55,303 nucleotides of DNA from RGIG4097 sp964637515 (GTDB lineage: Bacteria; Bacillota; Clostridia; Christensenellales; CAG-917): NCBI GenBank assembly GCA_964637515.1, contig CAZWUI010000007.1:1-55303 (forward strand), given 5' to 3'. This document shows positions 16,615 to 26,200 of this stretch, piece after piece. A program made the position numbers and the translations under genes. The notes beneath the pieces are model-generated. The model saw nothing but the letters and a program-made list of their open reading frames with translations. It did no database searches and had not been told where the DNA came from. Every line of letters begins with the position of its first letter. The stretch's first letter is position 1.

Positions 16615-17520
16615 TCAAAAAATTAAAGAAAAAATTATTGAAATCAAAAATGCAAATATGCTTTGGGTTATTTTTCGTGAAAGGTAGTCGCGAAAGCGCA
16701 CTCCGCACTTTGACAAAAAACCGTATGATTGTAATGTAACGGACAATCCGCCGAAGGTCACGACCGCTGTCGCTACGGCAATCGAAAGCGGAAGATATGG
16801 AATATAAGAAGATAATAGCGCACCCCTTGTCATTTCTATCATTCCGAATAAAATCGACGATACAGCGGGGGATAAACTTATCGGAATTAGCGCAAGTGCG
16901 TCGATTAGCATATTGCAAATCACGATATATCCGCCGACCGATAGCATTGACAGGGCGGAAGAACCTATGACGTCGCTTATATCGCTGTCAACGCTCTCAA
17001 CGTGCAAGAAGTCGCGGCGTGTTTCGCCGCCTTTTCTTCGCCAAATCAAGCCGTTTAGGAAGGTCGCAAGATAGTGAGAGAGAAGGATAACAAGGGCAAT
17101 CGTTTTGTTTTGAAAAATGCCGCCCACCGTCCCCAAAACGAATAACGGTCCCGAAGTTGAAGTGATAGAGAGAGTGCGTTTGACTTCGTCCGAAGTCAGA
17201 TAACCGGAATCGTGCAGGTTTTTGACTGTAGATGCGCCCGCAGGATAACCGCTCACAACGGATATAAATGCAGGAAATGCGGTGATTTCAGGCACACAAA
17301 AAAGTTTCGACACGGGTTTTCCGAAAATCTTTGCAATGGTGTAGGCTCCGCCTATTTTCGTGAGCAGTAGAGAGCAGAAGAAAAAAGGAAATATTGCGGG
17401 CAGTACGGATGAGAAAAAGAGCGCAAGTCCGTTTCTTGCGGACGACGTGAAATAGTCGGGTTTCACGACGATGAGAATCATAAAAATCAAAACGGACAGG
17501 ACGAGCGGAATTTTCTTCAC
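16615..17520 (-). CDS. ylbJ: YlbJ-type sporulation integral membrane protein
   Basis: Membrane protein needed for spore cortex formation in Bacillus; it has a nucleoside-recognition (Gate) domain. The 301-residue product has about eight hydrophobic segments and conserved family blocks: NGLALFFSSVLPAIFPFFF, PEITAFPAFISVVSGYPAGA, and TSGPLFVLGTVG. The chosen start is GTG 17520, immediately after a terminator T-tract and without a visible ribosome binding site. The neighbour tmcAL (ylbM) is also its neighbour in Bacillus, which supports the identity. With gpr it indicates sporulation. Confidence 0.88.
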   Translation of the reverse strand: MKKIPLVLSVLIFMILIVVKPDYFTSSARNGLALFFSSVLPAIFPFFFCSLLLTKIGGAYTIAKIFGKPVSKLFCVPEITAFPAFISVVSGYPAGASTVKNLHDSGYLTSDEVKRTLSITSTSGPLFVLGTVGGIFQNKTIALVILLSHYLATFLNGLIWRRKGGETRRDFLHVESVDSDISDVIGSSALSMLSVGGYIVICNMLIDALALIPISLSPAVSSILFGMIEMTRGALLSSYIPYLPLSIAVATAVVTFGGLSVTLQSYGFLSKCGVRFRDYLSRKITQSIFAFLISIIFSLIF

Positions 17521-17561
17521 GTAAAAAAATACGTCACACTTTTCAAAATAATGCGACGTAT
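17521..17561 (-). terminator. Hairpin with T-tract abutting the ylbJ start
   Basis: On the minus strand ATACGTC (17561-17555), a 19-nt loop and GACGTAT (17535-17529) are followed by TTTTTTAC and then the GTG of ylbJ. It looks like a terminator or attenuator placed directly before the gene. Confidence 0.55.
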
Positions 17562-17575
17562 GATTATTTTTCTTT

Positions 17576-17599
17576 CAAAAACCGCAATTAAGGCGGTTA
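17576..17599 (-). terminator. Intrinsic terminator of tmcAL
   Basis: On the minus strand AACCGC (17598-17593), a short loop and GCGGTT (17585-17580) followed by TTT. It lies about 10 bp past the tmcAL stop. Confidence 0.7.
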
Positions 17600-17607
17600 G
17601 AATACCG

Positions 17608-18711
17608 TTATTGCTTGACGCAGAGATTGAGAATTTTGGCGGCTTTCAAGTCCAAATCAATGAGCGGACGGACGGGGGAGTCTTTCGGACAATCGCTTGG
17701 TTTATAGTAGAAATAACCGTCTGCGGACGACAGCAAGGGGAGTATCTTTTTGCGCTTGCTATCCTTTATTGCAAGTATGGTCGTGTAGGGTTTTTCGTTT
17801 TGAGCAAGTTCGAGAAGTGCTTTTGTTGCGCCCACCGCAGTGCATGCGGCAATTCGCTTTATCGTGGAGCGGGTGTATCTTCTTGTCGTCAACTCCAAAA
17901 ACTCTTCAAAAGAATTGAAGTCGGATTTTGAAATTCTATTCTCCATACCCTCGGAAATGTTCGCGATTTCCGCAAGCTCGTCGGTGGTTTTGGACTTGAG
18001 TGCATAGGTGGATATGGTCTGATAGACGGTCGGATTGACCGTCATCTCTTCGGGTTTGACAAATTCGGGCACTAAACGTGAAAAATCTTGCCCTGAATAA
18101 AGACGATTTCTGATCTTCGTGGACGATGCGATTGTTCTGTCGTTGTCGGGTATGCGCGGAATATTGTGGTGTTGCACGTGGTTCCCGTATTGTGCGCTCG
18201 CCTTGATATACTCGACCGCCAAAATATTGTTTGGGGTTTGGAGCATATTCGCAATGTCGGGGCGGATTTCGCCAAGTGCCATAGTGCGCGATTTTGCGAC
18301 GGAGTAGCCTTCGGAGAGATAACCTTTCAACATTTTGGACATATCTTTCGACTCGAACGCCATAAATTCCGCAACCATACTCAAATCTTTCAATTCTTCG
18401 GTTTCGGTGCCGTAGCAAAGAGTAAATTCATCGAATAAAGACAGGGTTTTGAGTGCGCCTTCCGCAAACGTTTTCGCAGGTGTCAGTGAATAAATGGTGG
18501 GAAGTTCGATGACGACGTCCGCTCCCGCCTGTATTGCCCAATTTGCACGGGTGTATTTGTCTGCTACGCATATATCTCCGCGCTCGGTAAAACTGCCGCT
18601 CATAACGACGGCAAGTATATCCGCACCCGTCTCTCTCTTCGCTTTGCGAAGTTGTTTGAGGTGTCCGTTGTGGAAGGGGTTGTATTCGGCTATTATCGCA
18701 GTAACTTTCAC
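17608..18711 (-). CDS. tmcAL: tRNA(Met) cytidine acetate ligase
   Basis: Uses acetate and ATP to form N4-acetylcytidine at the wobble position of elongator tRNA-Met (the YlbM family). The 367-residue product opens MKVTAIIAEYNPFHNGHLKQ with the nucleotidyltransferase HxGH motif (HNGH) and contains VMSGSFTERGD, GADVVIELPT and SSTKIRNRL. The start is GTG at 18711 with a weak GAGA-type site. Co-location with ylbJ matches Bacillus. It lies next to pta-ackA, whose product pathway makes acetate, the substrate; that link is only suggestive. Confidence 0.92.
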   Translation of the reverse strand: MKVTAIIAEYNPFHNGHLKQLRKAKRETGADILAVVMSGSFTERGDICVADKYTRANWAIQAGADVVIELPTIYSLTPAKTFAEGALKTLSLFDEFTLCYGTETEELKDLSMVAEFMAFESKDMSKMLKGYLSEGYSVAKSRTMALGEIRPDIANMLQTPNNILAVEYIKASAQYGNHVQHHNIPRIPDNDRTIASSTKIRNRLYSGQDFSRLVPEFVKPEEMTVNPTVYQTISTYALKSKTTDELAEIANISEGMENRISKSDFNSFEEFLELTTRRYTRSTIKRIAACTAVGATKALLELAQNEKPYTTILAIKDSKRKKILPLLSSADGYFYYKPSDCPKDSPVRPLIDLDLKAAKILNLCVKQ

Positions 18712-18737
18712 TTATTTTCTCACTTTGACTCAATCGG

Positions 18738-18765
18738 TTGCATTTTTTTGCAAATATACTATAAT
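18738..18765 (+). promoter_or_regulatory. Promoter of pta-ackA
   Basis: TTGCAT (18738-18743), 16 bp, perfect TATAAT (18760-18765). Confidence 0.65.
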
Positions 18766-18826
18766 TATATATGCTTTTGAAATAAAGGCAACAAAATTTC
18801 GACACATTATAATAGGGAGTAAAACA

Positions 18827-19828
18827 ATGTCACAATTTTTGGACAATCTCATGATGAGAGCATCAACCCTTGGCAAAACCATTGCACTCGCTGAAGGTTT
18901 CGACGTCAGAGCGTGCAAAGCGGCGGAAATTCTCACGAAGAAAGGCGTTTGCAAAGTCGTGCTTATCGGCGATGAAAACGAAGCAAAAGCGAAATTCCCC
19001 GAAATCGACTTCACCGGCGTTATTTTCGACAATCCTCAAACTTCCGAAAACACCGCAAAGTATGCCGCAAAACTTTACGAACTTCGCAAAGCGAAGGGCA
19101 TGACTGAAGAAGCGGCTCTCAATATCGTGAAAACCAACAACATGTTCTATGCCTGTACCGCACTCAAATGCGGTGACGTCGACGGCGTAGTCGGCGGAGC
19201 GGTTTTCTCGTCCGCAGACGTATCCAGAGCGGCATTCCAAGTCATCAAACCCGCACCCGGCATCAAGAGCGTGTCCAGTTGCTTCATCATGATTCCTCCC
19301 GAAGAAGGTTTCAAATATCAAAACGCACCCGCATTCATCTTCTCTGATTGCGCGGTCATTCCTTATCCCACCGAAGACCAACTCGCAGACGTCGTCGTCG
19401 CAGCGTACGATAGTGCGAAGAAAATTGTCGAAATCGAACCTAAAATCGCAATGCTCAGTTTCTCCACGAAGGGTAGTGCAAATCACGAATCCGTCGAAAA
19501 GGTCAGAAACGCATATGCGAAAGTCAAGGCGGAACATCCCGAAATCGACGTTGACGGCGAAATGCAATTCGATGCGTCTCTCGTGTCCTCCGTCGGCAAA
19601 CAAAAGGCTCCCGAAAGCACCGTCGCAGGTCAGGCAAACGTGTTCGTATTCCCCAACCTCGATGCAGGCAATATCGGCTACAAAATCGCTCAACGTCTCG
19701 GCAACTTTATGGCAGTCGGTCCCATCATGCAAGGTCTTGACCTTCCCGTCAACGATCTCTCTCGCGGTTGCGTAGCGGAAGACATCGCTGCAGTCGCGGC
19801 AATCACCGCTCTCCAAAGCGTCAAATAA
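18827..19828 (+). CDS. pta: Phosphate acetyltransferase
   Basis: Interconverts acetyl-CoA and acetyl phosphate in the acetate fermentation branch. The 333-residue product is the short catalytic form, starting MSQFLDNLMMRASTLGKTIA. It carries the family blocks GVVGGAVFSSADVSRAAFQ, AMLSFSTKGSA, DGEMQFDASLV and the C-terminal PNLDAGNIGYKIAQRLG with GPIMQGLDLPVNDLSRGC. I use ATG 18827 because a GGGAG site precedes it; the open frame extends upstream but overlaps the promoter. It is followed 23 bp later by ackA. Confidence 0.97.
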   Translation: MSQFLDNLMMRASTLGKTIALAEGFDVRACKAAEILTKKGVCKVVLIGDENEAKAKFPEIDFTGVIFDNPQTSENTAKYAAKLYELRKAKGMTEEAALNIVKTNNMFYACTALKCGDVDGVVGGAVFSSADVSRAAFQVIKPAPGIKSVSSCFIMIPPEEGFKYQNAPAFIFSDCAVIPYPTEDQLADVVVAAYDSAKKIVEIEPKIAMLSFSTKGSANHESVEKVRNAYAKVKAEHPEIDVDGEMQFDASLVSSVGKQKAPESTVAGQANVFVFPNLDAGNIGYKIAQRLGNFMAVGPIMQGLDLPVNDLSRGCVAEDIAAVAAITALQSVK

Positions 19829-19851
19829 GACTAAACGAAAGGAAATATATT

Positions 19852-21063
19852 ATGAAAATTTTGGTTCTCAACGCAGGCAGCTCGTCCTTGAAGTATCAAC
19901 TCATCGACATGGATAACGAACGTGCTCTTCTCACCGGTATTTGTGAAAGAATCGGTGCGACCGGCGGTATCCTTACCCAAAAGAACGAAGCAGGCGCAAA
20001 GTTCATCAAAAAGCAAGATTTGCCCACCCACAAAGAAGCACTTGAACTCGTCCTTCAAGCACTCGTGGATCCTGAACACGGCGCAATCAAATCCGTTGAC
20101 GAAATCCACGCAGTCGGACACAGAGTCCTTCACAGCGGCGAAGACTTTGACAGATCCGTCGTCATAGACGACGAAGTCATCGCAATTTGCGAAAAGAATG
20201 CGGAACTCGGACCTCTCCATATGCCCGGCAATATCGCATGCATCAAAGGTTGCAGAGAAGTCATGCCCGGCGTGCCTATGGTCGCTGTTTTTGACACCAC
20301 GTTCCACAGCACCATGCCCCCCAAGGCGTATATGTACGGTATCAAGTGGGAGGACTATGAAAAATATAAAGTCCGCAAATACGGTTTCCACGGCACTTCT
20401 CACAAATTCGTCACCGAAGAAACAACCAAATATCTCGGAAATCCCAATGCGAAACTCATCATCTGCCATCTCGGCAACGGCAGCAGTCTTTCGGCAGTCA
20501 AGGACGGCAAATGCCAAGACACCACGATGGGATTCACCCCGCTCGAAGGCCTTATCATGGGCACGAGAAGCGGCGATATAGATCCCGCGGCGATCGAATA
20601 TCTCGGCAAAAAACTCGGCAAGAATATGTCTGAAATGGTCACCTATCTCAACAAGGAATGCGGTATGTACGGTTTGAGCGGAGATTTCAGCTCTGATATG
20701 AGAGACCTCGAACCCATGCGCGATAAGGGCGACGAAAAGTGCACTATCGCAATTGAGGCGGCAGGTTACAGAATCAAGAAGTATATCGGCGCATTTGCGG
20801 CGGCACTCAACGGCGTCGATGCAATCGTATTCACCGGCGGTATCGGCGAGCATAGCGACGTGATGCGTAAAGTTGTAATGGAAGACATGGATTATCTCGG
20901 CACCACGCTCGATCTCGATATCAACTCTCAATACATCCGCGGATACGAACCCGGCATCTACGAACTTCAAACTGCGGATAGCAAAAACAAGATTTTGATC
21001 GTTTCCACCAACGAGGAACTTTCAATCGCAAGAGAGGCTGAACAACTCACCTCGAAAAATTAA
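19852..21063 (+). CDS. ackA: Acetate kinase
   Basis: Makes ATP and acetate from acetyl phosphate. The 403-residue product begins MKILVLNAGSSSLKYQLID (the first acetate kinase signature), has VAVFDTTFHSTMP, YGFHGTSHKFVT, CHLGNGSS and the C-terminal FTGGIGEHSD. An AAAGGAAA ribosome binding site precedes ATG 19852. It is the second gene of pta-ackA. No hairpin follows, but rpmF has its own strong promoter just downstream. Confidence 0.98.
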   Translation: MKILVLNAGSSSLKYQLIDMDNERALLTGICERIGATGGILTQKNEAGAKFIKKQDLPTHKEALELVLQALVDPEHGAIKSVDEIHAVGHRVLHSGEDFDRSVVIDDEVIAICEKNAELGPLHMPGNIACIKGCREVMPGVPMVAVFDTTFHSTMPPKAYMYGIKWEDYEKYKVRKYGFHGTSHKFVTEETTKYLGNPNAKLIICHLGNGSSLSAVKDGKCQDTTMGFTPLEGLIMGTRSGDIDPAAIEYLGKKLGKNMSEMVTYLNKECGMYGLSGDFSSDMRDLEPMRDKGDEKCTIAIEAAGYRIKKYIGAFAAALNGVDAIVFTGGIGEHSDVMRKVVMEDMDYLGTTLDLDINSQYIRGYEPGIYELQTADSKNKILIVSTNEELSIAREAEQLTSKN

Positions 21064-21073
21064 CCTAAATCGT

Positions 21074-21102
21074 TTGACAACTTGACGATTATTATCTATA
21101 AT
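21074..21102 (+). promoter_or_regulatory. Perfect-consensus promoter of rpmF
   Basis: TTGACA (21074-21079), 17 bp, TATAAT (21097-21102): an exact consensus match, as expected for a ribosomal protein gene. Confidence 0.85.
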
Positions 21103-21142
21103 CATACAAGTTAAATATGAAATAATAGCGGAGGATATAGAT

Positions 21143-21328
21143 ATGGCACTACCCAAAAATAAGATTTCAAAATCCAAGACCAATTCCCGTTTCGCAAACT
21201 GGAAGATCAAAGCACCCGGCCTTGTTGAATGCCCTCAATGCCACGAACTCAAAAAGAGCCACGTAGTTTGCCCCAAATGCGGTTACTATGACGGCGCACA
21301 AGTAGTCGATAAGAAAGACGAGAAATAA
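21143..21328 (+). CDS. rpmF: 50S ribosomal protein bL32
   Basis: Large-subunit protein near the peptidyl transferase centre. The 61-residue product starts MALPKNKISKSKTNSRFANW and has the zinc-ribbon pairs CPQC and CPKC (the C+ form). A CGGAGG ribosome binding site precedes it. The usual upstream partner yceD (DUF177) is absent here. A terminator lies between it and plsX, so it is mainly expressed alone. Confidence 0.97.
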   Translation: MALPKNKISKSKTNSRFANWKIKAPGLVECPQCHELKKSHVVCPKCGYYDGAQVVDKKDEK

Positions 21329-21339
21329 TCAAAAACGGC

Positions 21340-21366
21340 AGAGAGCGGTTTTCCCGCTCTCTTTTT
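21340..21366 (+). terminator. Intrinsic terminator/attenuator between rpmF and plsX
   Basis: AGAGAGCGG (21340-21348), loop TTTTC, CCGCTCTCT (21354-21362), T-run. The plsX start codon is only 11 bp further on, so plsX probably depends on read-through or on an unseen internal start of transcription. Confidence 0.85.
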
Positions 21367-21376
21367 CTATACTTTT

Positions 21377-22387
21377 ATGAAAATAGTTGTTGACGCAATG
21401 GGGGGCGACTTCGCTCCCGAACAAAATATACTCGGCACCGCAGACGCACTCCGTCAAGATAAGGATCTCGTCGTGGTCCTTGTCGGGGACGTCGATAAGT
21501 TTGACAAATCTCAACTTGCCGACGTTGAGGACAGAGTGGTGTACGTCGATGCAAAAGACGTGATCACCAACGACGACGTGCCTACAAGCGCAATCATGCA
21601 CAAGAAGAATAGTTCTCTCGTGCGTGCTTTCGACTATGCAAATAACGATGAAGAAGTGGGCGGACTCGTTTCCGCAGGCTCGACGGGAGCGGTTTTGGTC
21701 GGCTCTTATATGAAACTCGGCAAAATCAAAGGCATCACCCGTCCCGCACTCGCACCCGTACTTCCCACTGTGAAAGGGGACAAGAAAGTCATTCTTTGCG
21801 ATTGTGGCGCAAACGTGGACTGCAAAGCGGTCAATCTTCATCATTTTGCGATTATGGCAAAGGCTTTCAGCGAGAGTATGTTGGGGATTGAAAATCCCGT
21901 TGTGGGACTTCTTTCAAACGGCACGGAAGAGCATAAGGGCAACTCTCTCAATCAAGAGGCTTTCGCTCTTCTCAAAGCGGACAAGAAAATCAACTTTGCG
22001 GGAAACTGTGAAGCAAGAGATATTCTCTCGGGTGATTTTGACGTGGTCGTCGCAGACGGTTTCAACGGCAATATCGCACTGAAATCCGCAGAAGGAACCG
22101 CCAACGCAATCTTCTCAATCCTTATGGAAGGGGTGAATAACGGCGGTATGAAGTCGAAAATCGGCGCACTTCTTCTGAAACCCATCCTTCGCAACGTCAA
22201 GCACAAACTTGATTACAACTCTCAAGGCGGAGCGGTTTTTCTCGGTTGCAACAAAGTGGTCGTCAAATCCCACGGAAGTTCAAAACGCACGTCGATTTGC
22301 GGCAGCATTTTGATGGCTAAATCCCTTGCAAGTGCAGGTCTGCCCGAAAAAATCAGAGCGGGCGTTGAATTGAGCAATGCTGAATAA
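21377..22387 (+). CDS. plsX: Phosphate acyltransferase PlsX
   Basis: Converts acyl-ACP to acyl-phosphate, the first step of phospholipid synthesis in the PlsX/PlsY pathway. The 336-residue product starts MKIVVDAMGGDFAPE and has GLVSAGSTGAVLVGS, the LCDCGANVD block and SHGSSKR near the C-terminus, all family marks. No ribosome binding site is visible before ATG 21377, which follows directly on a terminator T-tract. It overlaps rnc by 11 bp. The fabD, fabG and acpP genes that often lie between plsX and rnc are absent. Confidence 0.95.
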   Translation: MKIVVDAMGGDFAPEQNILGTADALRQDKDLVVVLVGDVDKFDKSQLADVEDRVVYVDAKDVITNDDVPTSAIMHKKNSSLVRAFDYANNDEEVGGLVSAGSTGAVLVGSYMKLGKIKGITRPALAPVLPTVKGDKKVILCDCGANVDCKAVNLHHFAIMAKAFSESMLGIENPVVGLLSNGTEEHKGNSLNQEAFALLKADKKINFAGNCEARDILSGDFDVVVADGFNGNIALKSAEGTANAIFSILMEGVNNGGMKSKIGALLLKPILRNVKHKLDYNSQGGAVFLGCNKVVVKSHGSSKRTSICGSILMAKSLASAGLPEKIRAGVELSNAE

Positions 22388-23048
22388 GGCGGATATAGAG
22401 TATATCGAAAATGCGATAGGCTACGCTTTTAGTGATAAAAGTTTGCTTTCTCGCGCCTTTACGCACGCCTCGTATTCGGATGACGACAACTACGAAAATC
22501 TTGAGTTTTTGGGGGATAGCATAGTTGGTTTCGTGGTGGGTGAAAAACTCTTCAAAACCTATCCCGAGAAAAGCGAAGGCGCACTCACGAAAATGCGTAT
22601 AAATCTTGTCAGCGAAAGGCCGCTTTCACAAGCAATCGAGCGCATTAGAATAGCGGAAAAGATGAGATTCGGCATTGGTGAGACAAGGTCGAAAATCTAC
22701 ACTCACTCGTCGATAAAATGCGATTTGTTCGAGGCGATAACGGGCGCTATTTACCTTGACGGCGGAATGGAAAACGCCCGAAAATTCGTGCTTGATATGC
22801 TCTCCGATTTTTCCGTGAGCGATGAAAACGAAGACTTCAAATCCGCTCTCAACGAATACTCGGCAAAGCATGAATTGTCCGTTGAGTACGTTATGATCGA
22901 AAAAAGCGGTCCCGCGCATAAACCCGTTTTCACGTGGGTGGTCAAAGTCGGCGGAAAAGAAATCGGGAAAGGCACCGGCGGTTCAAAAGCGGAAGCGCAA
23001 CAACTTGCCGCAAAAATCGCATTGAGCACTCTTCAAAAGATAAATTAG
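22377..23048 (+). CDS. rnc: Ribonuclease III
   Basis: Cuts double-stranded RNA in rRNA and SRP RNA maturation and mRNA decay. The 223-residue product has the signature NLEFLGDSIVGF (catalytic Glu/Asp about residues 41-45), the second acidic pair in KCDLFEAITGAIYLDGG (about 117-125) and a C-terminal double-stranded RNA-binding domain (about 155-220) ending in GGSKAEAQQLAAKIAL. It starts inside the end of plsX, so it is translationally coupled. A terminator follows at 23108. Confidence 0.96.
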   Translation: MLNKADIEYIENAIGYAFSDKSLLSRAFTHASYSDDDNYENLEFLGDSIVGFVVGEKLFKTYPEKSEGALTKMRINLVSERPLSQAIERIRIAEKMRFGIGETRSKIYTHSSIKCDLFEAITGAIYLDGGMENARKFVLDMLSDFSVSDENEDFKSALNEYSAKHELSVEYVMIEKSGPAHKPVFTWVVKVGGKEIGKGTGGSKAEAQQLAAKIALSTLQKIN

Positions 23049-23107
23049 CACTTCAATTTTTGCCGACTACCGTTGCAGAATTTGTAGTCTGCCAATCATG
23101 AATTTTT

Positions 23108-23138
23108 AATGTTTCACGGATTTTGTGAAACATTTTTT
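23108..23138 (+). terminator. Intrinsic terminator after rnc
   Basis: AATGTTTCAC (23108-23117), a 7-nt loop, GTGAAACATT (23125-23134), T-run. Confidence 0.88.
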
Positions 23139-23145
23139 ATTTTGC

Positions 23146-23174
23146 TTGAAATGACGTGAGTTTTATGGTATAAT
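23146..23174 (+). promoter_or_regulatory. Promoter of smc-ftsY
   Basis: TTGAAA (23146-23151), 17 bp ending in TGG, perfect TATAAT (23169-23174). It sits right after the rnc terminator, so smc-ftsY is separately transcribed. Confidence 0.75.
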
Positions 23175-23201
23175 TTTCAAAAAATTATAGAGGTATTTGT
23201 T

Positions 23202-26200
23202 TTGAATCTCGAAAGAATCGAACTTCACGGCTTCAAATCCTTTGCGGATAAGACTGTTATCGCCTTGAAAGACGGCTTCACCGCCATTATCGGACCGAAC
23301 GGATGCGGTAAGTCAAACGTTGCAGAGGCTATTCGTTGGACTCTCGGCGAGAGAAGTGCGCAGTCCTTGCGCGGTAAGACTATGACCGACGTCATTTTCG
23401 CAGGTACGGAAAAACGTCGCAGTATGTCCTATTGCGAAGTTTCCCTTGTTTTCAACAATGCGGAACAGCGTATTTTCCCCAACTTGCCGTATGACGAAGT
23501 GTCCATTTCACGTAAACTCGACAGGAGCGGATTGTCCGAATACTATCTCAACAACACGAGAGTCAAGTTGAAGGACATTATCAATCTTCTTCACGACACA
23601 GGTATCGGCAAGGAAGGTTACTCAATCATTGGACAGGGCAGAATTGACGAAATTCTATCCGCAAAACCCGAAGATAGACGAAACATATTCGAAGAAGCGG
23701 CGGGGATTTCCAAATTCCGCGCTCAACGAGTGGAAGCGGAGAATAAGCTTTCAAAGACTGCGGATAACCTTGCGCGCGCAAACGACGTTATCGCGGAAAT
23801 CGAGCGTCATCTTGTGCCGTTGCGTCGTCAGGCGGAAACTGCAAAGAAGTATTTTGAGCTCAAAGACGCCTTGAAAAACAAGGAAGTCAACCTCTATATC
23901 TATAACTACGAGCACAACGAAGAAATCAGAAAGAACGTCATCGACAGAATCGAAGGTTACAAGAAAGCATACGATGCGAAAAACCTTGCGTACAACGGTT
24001 GTGTGAGCGAATATGACAATACGATGAGAGAAAGTTCTCAAATCGACCTTGTCTACGAAGCGCAAAATGCAGAGTTACTATCCTTGAAAGTCGATGCGGA
24101 AAAGATGGCGGGACAAGCAAACGTCATCAAGGAAAAGATCACGCACTTGCAAGCGGATAACAATCGTTTGAACGGAGAGCTGAAAGAAATCGACGCTCAA
24201 ATCATCATATCCGAAGGCCTAATCAAAGCATCGGAGGACAAGAAAGAGGAGAGCTTGCAAGAGTATTTGCAAATCAGTCGCGAGTTTGAGAGCGCAAACA
24301 ATGCTTTCGAACATTTGTCGAAGTCGGTTGCCGGCAGTGAATCCGACCTTGAAACAAAGAATGCGGAATACGTTCGCGCGTTGCAGGAACTTGGCAATTT
24401 GCGTAGCAATTCTTCCACTTATATCGAAGAAAAAGCTATCAATCAATCCCGCCTTGACAACTTGACCGAACTTCTCAAAGACAAGAAAGCGCGTCTCGAT
24501 CAAGAGCTAACAAACTTGTCGATATACGATTCCAACCTTGCAAGAGTCGCCGCAAAACGCAAAGAAACGTCGGCTACTTATAATGAATATAACGCAACCA
24601 AAAACGACTGCCAAGAAGCAATCAAAGGTTTGTCCGAAGACGCACTTGCACTCAACAGCAAACTCGGCATGGCGGAAGGCAATTTGAAGTTGCAAATCTC
24701 AATAAAAGAGCAATATTCGGGATTCCAAGAGGCAGTCAAGCGTATGATGCAGGATGCAAAATCCGATCCTATGCTCAAATCGAAGATACTCGGCGTGCTT
24801 GCCGAAGTCATCAACGTGCCGAAGGAATACGAATCCGCAATCGAATACGCACTCGGCGGAAATCTCCAAAACGTTCTCGTAGAGAACGAAAGAGATGCGG
24901 CGGCGCTCATCACCTATCTGAAACAGAAAAATTACGGTCGTGTTACATTCCGTCCGCGCACTGCGTGCAGACCCCGTGACCTTGGCAGTATGCAGAAAGT
25001 CGTGCTTGCAGAGCAAGGGTGTTTGGGTATCGCATCCGACCTTGTGGCGTATAAACCCGAATACGACGATTTCGTGCGTGCACTTATCGGCTCGACTGTC
25101 ATCGTAGACAATATGTTGACGGCGGAAAGACTGTGGAAGAAATATGACAGAGCGTTCAAAATCGTGACTCTCGACGGTGAAATCTACGCACGTGGCGGTG
25201 AAGTTACCGGCGGTTCGAGACGTCAACAGACAAGCGGACTTCTTGCGCAGGAAACCCAAATCGAACAAGCGAAAGCGCACCTTGAAAAACTCCGCTCGAA
25301 TATCGCACGACTCAATCAAGAGAGAGAAGAAAGACAAGCGGAAATGGAAGTCGCAGAGGAACAAATTTCAAAACTCGCCACTGAAATCAGTGAGTTGCAA
25401 ATTGAATTTTCTCTGAATACCGAAAAGAAAAACGCATCCGAAAACACGATCGAATCTCTCCAAAGAGAAATCGCCGAAGACGCAGTCGAATGTGAAAAAA
25501 TCAAGGCGGCTGTCAAAGACCTTGAATATAAACTCTCGTCCATTGACAAACTCGAAGCAATCGTCAAGGATAAGGAAAGCGAATACGGCACTCTCGTCGA
25601 GGCATCCAAAACGCAGTCGGGCGAGCAGAAAACCGAACTCGAAATAAAGAGAGAAGAGGTTATGAATTTGAGAGTCCGCCTGACTCAATCGAAGAGTAAT
25701 ATCGACGTTATCGACGCAGATATATTCCGTTACAAGCGGGATATGGAGAGAATACAAGAAGAAAAACTCGACAAGATTGCAGAAATCAAGACGGTCGAAA
25801 ATCAACTGAACGCCATAACCAGCGCACCCGAAAAAACCTCTTTCAGTGCGGAAGACGCGAAGAAGATCAAGGAACTCGAAGAAGCAATCCAAGGTTTGTC
25901 CGAAAGAAAACGTAACGTCGCACAAAAACTCATCGATCTCGACAAGATGAAGACCACACTCCTTGACGAGAAGAACACTTTGAACGAAAAGAGAGTGCGC
26001 GATGAAGGTATTCTTGAAAGGATAGATTCCGAAAACAGAATACTCCAAGAGCACGTTCTCGAGGAATACGATTTGACCTATACGTCCGCTCTCGAATTTA
26101 AGGACGAAACCTTCGAGGCTTACGGCGCAAAGACCGCAATTCAGGAACTCAGGAAGGATATCAACCGCTTGGGTGACGTCAATACCCTTGCGATCGATCA

